A stretch of 59,104 nucleotides of DNA. It comes from Candidatus Endomicrobiellum cryptotermitis. GTDB lineage: Bacteria; Elusimicrobiota; Endomicrobiia; Endomicrobiales; Endomicrobiaceae. The stretch spans positions 1-59,104 of the forward strand of contig JAIRNY010000019.1 of NCBI GenBank assembly GCA_031257835.1. The letters are read 5' to 3'. Made by a program: the position numbers and the translations under genes. The notes under the pieces were generated by a model. That model was not told where the DNA came from. It saw nothing but the letters and a program-made list of their open reading frames with translations, and made no database searches. Each line of letters opens with the position of its first letter. Position 1 is the stretch's first letter. Shown here piece after piece: positions 53,770 to 59,104 of the stretch.

Positions 53770-54554
53770 CCTTTTGGGTTCCCCTGATTAATAAAACATA
53801 AGAGCAAATACAAACAATATATAAATATCAAGCAAAAAACGTTAACAAAACAGTTCAGACGACAATTTTAATATACTCTCCTTAACAAAAACAAAAAACC
53901 TTCTTTACCACACATTTATATGTAAATATAAGGTTGGAGCTTTCCTCATAACCGTATATTTTTATGTGTAAATCCATCGTGTTCTCTTAAACCATTGCAA
54001 GTTTGGTACTAACAAGGAAACTAAACTTCCTAACTTAATCTCTAAAATAAAAAAATAAAGTGTAATATATATACACTTATGTTATGTATTTACTACAGTG
54101 ACGATAACTTATTTAAAAATCAACAACTGTTAATACACAGCTCTATTTTAGTCGGTCTAAAATATTACTATATCCTTACATATTTTAATATTTTACATTA
54201 AGTTGATACCACCCCAGTCTTTTAGTACAATTGAGGCATTAATACACACAAAAAATAATAGAAGTAATGGTACATGGGTACGCATGGTACGGGAAAGAGT
54301 TTGTATATAATCCGTTTTCAACAATGTAGGGTTGGCAATGAGAGAGCAAAAAGATGGCATTATTGAACGCAAACTTTATGCAGGAATTGCCCCTAAATTA
54401 TAGAGTACAATTTAAGCAAGCTAGGTAAAAGTTTAAAGCCAACAATAAAATTGGGGAACGCAATATAAACAAAATCAAAAGTGATATTTCGTACCAGTTA
54501 TGATAATTTTAACAATAAACTTATCTAACTTTTTAAAATATAATTTTTATATTT
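53770..54554. other. 785-base stretch without an intact gene
   Basis: No long open frame. An imperfect inverted repeat lies at about 53910-53969 (outer arms ACACAT and ATGTGT, inner AGGTT and AACCG). A short palindromic AAGTGTA/TACACTT is near 54059-54080. At 54250-54410 the sequence is less AT-rich and reads plus-strand fragments such as MREQKDGIIERKLYAGIAPK (from an ATG at 54338), interrupted by stops; I cannot assign them. This looks like debris of a deleted gene between two convergent units. Confidence 0.5.
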
Positions 54555-56024
54555 TTAATTTTCATTTGATGTAAGTGTTAAAAATTGTTTGTTCAACCCA
54601 AAAACAGCAATAACCCAAACTAAAACTATTACAATAAACACACTTGCTACTACTCCTGCAAGTGACAGAAGAGACGATCCTACAAATATCATATTGAGCA
54701 ACACATATAAAATTAAAGATCCACCAGATTTACCAGCACGAGTGCCAATAACATCAACAACAGCTTTACCTTTAGATTTTAATTCATCATCCAGAGGTAT
54801 ATAGCTCATTTCTTTAGTCGGATCAAAAAGTGAATACTTTACGCCTTTAGCTAGGAGGTTTTGAATTAGTCCAACCCAGACTATAACATCTAAAACTGTA
54901 AGCCCAATGCTTGCAACCGAAGTTGAAAAAAAATCTTTAAAAATAATAAAACCAAAGAAAATAATCCCGGTTAAGGCAATCATAACTGGAGTCATTAAGG
55001 CACCTGTACGCCAAGAACATATACGTAATATATTCGTACCTATTAGCATACATATAATTGTACAAATTCCTGTAAGAAGTTGAAGATTGCCCATAAACGC
55101 ACCATATGCAGCTTTTGTTGGATACAGTAAGCTTACTTGCCCTTTCCAGACAACTTCTACCAAGTTTATGCTTACCCCATAGCAAATTACTAAAAGCGCT
55201 ATATAACCTAAATATTTTGATTTGATAATATATTTAAAACTATCAACTAAAGGCAATTTTTCTTTCGTTTTAGATTTTTTTATTTCATCAGGATTGTAAT
55301 AAAGAGGATCTTTTAAAATATAGTTATTTAAACGATAATATAAAGCAACCACAATAAGCCCAGCTACTATTGTAGCCATCATTAAATATGGCAATGCGTT
55401 CCACTGATTACTACTAGAATGTGCTTCACTACTGTTTAGTACCTTTAAAATAAGACCAGTCACTATTAATGCTACATTTGCAATAAAACCAAACATTGCA
55501 TAAAAACGTCTTGATTCTTTAATGGAAGTTACATCATTAGCAAAACGCCAAAACATTAACCCGATCATTGTGCTACCCCACAACTCTGCCATTACATAAA
55601 ATGAAGAAAACACCCAAGAACCAATAGGTTTCAATAATCCGCTTACCAAAGGGATAGAAACACTTGAAACATCAAACTGTAGATAATGATGAAAAGGATA
55701 TAGAACTGTCATAAATAAAGCAAAATACGCCACAAAGGAAAGCGTTATAATATAAAAAACTGTATCTTTTTTAAAAACATTTACTAACTTAGAATAAATC
55801 AACATAAGTAACATAGCAGAAGGTAGTACAAACCATAACTTTATTGTAGGAATTACTTCTGCTCCAAGAGATGTAACTACTAAAGAATCCTTTATAGACC
55901 TTAACATACTATAGTTAAATAAAATACATAAAAACATAAACGCCATAGGTAAAAATTTTTTTAACTCAAAATTATGTATTGGCCACAACACGGCTTTCCA
56001 ACCTGTAATTTGCTGATTATTCAT
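54555..56024 (-). CDS. tlc: ATP/ADP translocase (NTT/TLC family)
   Basis: A 489-residue protein of about twelve membrane helices with the family's N-terminal block: WPIHNFELKKFLPMAFMF, then LRSIKDSLVVTSLGAEVIP and IKLWFVLPSA. The KEMSYIPLD region near residue 410 is also present. Known relatives import host ATP in exchange for ADP in Rickettsiales, Chlamydiae and a few other intracellular bacteria, or carry other nucleotides. Its substrate here is inferred. It is a single gene, with GAGGAG 14 bases before the ATG. A perfect 10-base inverted repeat lies about 100 bases upstream. Lateral acquisition is likely. Confidence 0.95.
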   Translation of the reverse strand: MNNQQITGWKAVLWPIHNFELKKFLPMAFMFLCILFNYSMLRSIKDSLVVTSLGAEVIPTIKLWFVLPSAMLLMLIYSKLVNVFKKDTVFYIITLSFVAYFALFMTVLYPFHHYLQFDVSSVSIPLVSGLLKPIGSWVFSSFYVMAELWGSTMIGLMFWRFANDVTSIKESRRFYAMFGFIANVALIVTGLILKVLNSSEAHSSSNQWNALPYLMMATIVAGLIVVALYYRLNNYILKDPLYYNPDEIKKSKTKEKLPLVDSFKYIIKSKYLGYIALLVICYGVSINLVEVVWKGQVSLLYPTKAAYGAFMGNLQLLTGICTIICMLIGTNILRICSWRTGALMTPVMIALTGIIFFGFIIFKDFFSTSVASIGLTVLDVIVWVGLIQNLLAKGVKYSLFDPTKEMSYIPLDDELKSKGKAVVDVIGTRAGKSGGSLILYVLLNMIFVGSSLLSLAGVVASVFIVIVLVWVIAVFGLNKQFLTLTSNEN

Positions 56025-56120
56025 AATATTTCTTTTTCTCCTCTATTTTCATTTAGATAAATCTAACTTTGTTTGCATATATACATATTGTACATTTACT
56101 CTTACCAAAATAAAGCTTCC

Positions 56121-56150
56121 TTTTGTAAAAAATGTGTGAATTTTACAAAA
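56121..56150. promoter_or_regulatory. Inverted repeat upstream of the ATP/ADP translocase gene
   Basis: TTTTGTAAAA (56121-56130) and TTTTACAAAA (56141-56150) are perfect arms around a 10-base centre. No T-run follows on the minus strand, so an operator is more likely than a terminator. It lies between the guaB stop and the translocase start. Confidence 0.4.
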
Positions 56151-56236
56151 TCAGCCAAATCTAGCAAAACTTAAAAATTTAAAGGAGTTTTTAAGATTTT
56201 AACTCTACAAAACATTATTAAATATTTAGTTAATAC

Positions 56237-57745
<1,509 letters not shown>

Positions 57746-57747
<2 letters not shown>

Positions 57748-57774
57748 AAAGTCCCGCTGTTTTAAAAGCAGGAC
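57746..57774 (-). terminator. Intrinsic terminator just upstream of guaB
   Basis: On the minus strand, GTCCTGCT pairs with AGCGGGAC (8 base pairs, one G-T) around an 8-base loop, followed by TTTTT. It would stop minus-strand transcripts entering guaB from the remnant region, or act as a leader attenuator. Confidence 0.65.
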
Positions 57775-57821
57775 AAAAGTTTTAACATATAAATTCATAA
57801 AAGCATAAATCCAGCACTTAT

Positions 57822-57968
57822 ACGGAGTTGGGAAACTTTACACATGAAAATTACTCTAAATTATTAGAGCTTCTCACACTTATACCTGCCAGAGAACGCT
57901 TAATAGCTGATGGTGAATTAAACAATAATCTTAACAATCTGTCAAATGTATATACTATTAAAAGATAA
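57822..57968 (+). pseudogene. Unassigned secreted-protein remnant
   Basis: A short frame reads YTELGNFTHENYSKLLELL and then PARERLIADGELNNNLNNLS before a stop near 57968. It has no start codon or ribosome-binding site. The Asn/Leu-rich pattern could be the debris of a surface or adhesin-type gene, but I recognise no family. A plus-strand terminator follows at 58167-58197. Confidence 0.35.
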
Positions 57969-58166
57969 TATTTGTTGGTTCTTCTCTTTTATCAATAGTA
58001 GCTGTTGTAGCTAGCATGTTTATTTTGATAGTTTTGGTTTGAATATTGCCTTACACAATCGTCATCAAATGCTACCATTAATATTGTTAAAAAACAAGCA
58101 AACATCAAGAAGTATAGTTAATTATAAATTTTTAGAAAAGTTTTAATTTAGCCATAAAGAAAGAAA

Positions 58167-58197
58167 GGCAGCAGAGTAAATATCTGCTGCCCTTTTT
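58167..58197 (+). terminator. Intrinsic terminator (plus strand)
   Basis: A perfect 9-base stem GGCAGCAGA / TCTGCTGCC with a 7-base loop is followed by CTTTTT. It is well preserved although the gene it served (upstream on the plus strand) is only debris. Confidence 0.8.
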
Positions 58198-58307
58198 ATA
58201 CAGAATCTAAAAGTTTATATCTGACAACTACTAGGAACTTTTAGAATTTCACATGTTAATTCCAGCATTGACTGCCTGGGAACTAGTATTCAATTAAACA
58301 AATAAAA

Positions 58308-58946
58308 CTAGAAAGCGTAAAATCTTACCGGAAGCACTCCCTGAAACCCTAAGTCTCTTTTTCTGAATTTATCGTGTATTTTAAGTCAAGTGACAGGGCT
58401 AAAAGTTTGTTAAATCTGTATTCCACCCCTCCTGCTATGTGAGGTGACGTTTTGATTTTGAAAGCATTCTCCTTTTACTTTGCGTATTATTATAATTATC
58501 CGTACTCGTCCATTTCATATCAATAATAGTTAATCCTACGCTGCCAAGCACCGAAAATTTAGAGTCTTTAAATTCGTATTTATAGTAAACCGTTACAGGG
58601 ATTGACTGCATCTTGCTTTTAAATGTCAACTCTCCCTTTTCCCCTTCATCTTCTGTTGTGTAGTTGCATTTTAGACTTATAGTATCGTGCCAATTATAGC
58701 CACATCTATCTTACACCTAATAATTGGTTTTCGCTTATTAGTGGAGACTCATAACCTATTCAAGTCCGTAAAAAAACTTTGGCTGAGAAAGCTCTATACT
58801 AAGGGAGGGAGTGATCTCTTTTAATGCATTTTCCCTATCTTTAAAGTTATCGCTGCCGGCCGCCATACCTGTAGTACCGCCGATATAAAAGCCTTTCAAA
58901 CTTTCCAACTTTCGGCGCTTAACACGCCGCTAAAAACAAAAAACAT
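58308..58946 (-). pseudogene. Outer-membrane beta-barrel protein, decayed
   Basis: An ATG at 58946 begins a signal-like MFFVFSGVLSAES, then stops. In other frames the barrel continues: KGFYIGGTTGMAAGSDNF, GYESPLISENQLLG, DTISLKCNYTTEDEGEKG, then PVTVYYKYEFKDSKFSVLGS. GGVEYRFNKLLALSLDLKY and finally LGFQGVLPVRFYAF with a terminal Phe, the usual barrel end signal, complete it. At least four frameshifts or stops interrupt it. It resembles a small 8-stranded OmpA/OMP-type barrel of about 205 residues. Confidence 0.75.
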
Positions 58947-58950
58947 TAAC

Positions 58951-58988
58951 AGTCAACTGCTATGGACGTAAGTCCATAGCAGTTGACT
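58951..58988. terminator. Perfect 17-bp hairpin, probable terminator
   Basis: Perfect arms (58951-58967 and 58972-58988; AGTCAACTGCTATGGAC) with a 4-base loop. On the minus strand it is followed by GTTAATGTTTTTTG. It overlaps the stop of the partial gene at 58953-59104, so stem bases are also codons. Confidence 0.65.
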
Positions 58989-59104
58989 TAATTTGCTGCC
59001 CACATCTTCAACTGCTGTTGTAACACCCTCAACAACTCCAGCTGCACCATCTTTATTACCACTTCTTGCAGCAAGATAAAGTATTGTTCCACCAACAACT
59101 ATCA
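58953..59104 (-). CDS. C-terminal end of a small protein with a hydrophobic segment (partial)
   Basis: The last 50 codons of a gene entering from the window edge. It reads IVVGGTILYLAARSGNKDGA as a short hydrophobic stretch, then an alanine/valine-rich amphipathic tail ending TYVHSS and TGA. Family not recognised. The final 12 codons lie in a perfect hairpin. Confidence 0.45.
   Translation of the reverse strand, partial: IVVGGTILYLAARSGNKDGAAGVVEGVTTAVEDVGSKLSQLLWTYVHSS

Overview
The window is an AT-rich bacterial chromosome segment with a Gram-negative-type lipoprotein pathway (lgt, lspA, lnt), beta-barrel remnants, short or overlapping gene junctions inside operons, and an unusual number of broken genes. 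The combination of GTP-dependent PEP carboxykinase, an ATP/ADP translocase of the Rickettsia/Chlamydia type, a SemiSWEET sugar carrier and many decaying genes suggests a host-associated, probably intracellular bacterium undergoing genome reduction. By overall gene content I would place it near Endomicrobia (Elusimicrobiota symbionts of termite-gut flagellates). That placement is an inference from recognised gene families, not a computed phylogeny.

Layout. 1-1.4 kb: decayed AAA+/DUF4143 ATPase. 1.5-11 kb (minus): pckG; an ndk-pssA-psd operon with a strong sigma70-like promoter; prfB with its programmed frameshift; lnt; secA. 11.0-11.65 kb: gene-free stretch with an adhesin remnant and a 184-bp fold-back repeat. 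11.65-18.8 kb (minus): dusB, tsaD, a small membrane protein, a frameshifted ctpA, envC-like, ftsX, glgA. 18.8-23.1 kb: a decayed block holding galT, a PorV/TPR protein, an FHA protein and a Ser/Thr kinase with PEGA and zinc-ribbon parts. 23.2-26.3 kb: scpB, scpA, trpS, M50 protease. 26.5-30.1 kb (plus): mnmG, flavodoxin-ferredoxin, SemiSWEET, rsmG. 30.1-36.9 kb (minus): rluD, lgt, lspA, ileS, DUF167, proC, yggS. 37.0-38.8 kb (plus): Kef-type antiporter. 38.8-39.25 kb: a second fold-back copy plus adhesin remnant. 39.3-44.0 kb (minus): priA, udg, coaB, coaC, rpoZ, gmk. 44.0-47.3 kb: a surface-glycan island (broken GT2, truncated phosphonopyruvate decarboxylase, Stealth phosphotransferase, GT8) ending at tRNA-Pro(TGG). 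47.4-50.7 kb: rdgB, valS. 50.8-53.8 kb (plus): a three-gene SDR/ketosynthase/alpha-oxoamine synthase operon. 54.6-57.7 kb (minus): ATP/ADP translocase and guaB. 57.8-59.1 kb: remnants, including a beta-barrel pseudogene, with well-formed terminators.

How it fits together. Housekeeping (translation, secretion, lipoprotein maturation, phosphatidylethanolamine synthesis, division/peptidoglycan remodelling, chromosome condensation) is intact. Surface display and signalling genes (autotransporter-like adhesins, beta-barrels, kinase/FHA signalling, part of a glycan locus) are eroding. Retained import functions (ATP/ADP exchange, probable sugar uptake) fit dependence on a host cell.

The most unusual signals are: (1) a family of roughly 185-200 bp intergenic fold-back elements, two copies 27 kb apart, with long terminal inverted repeats and coordinated arm changes; (2) a 7-bp tandem repeat just after the start codon of a GT8 glycosyltransferase, the architecture of a phase-variable switch; (3) the ATP/ADP translocase; (4) the dedicated SDR-KAS-AOS operon of unknown product.
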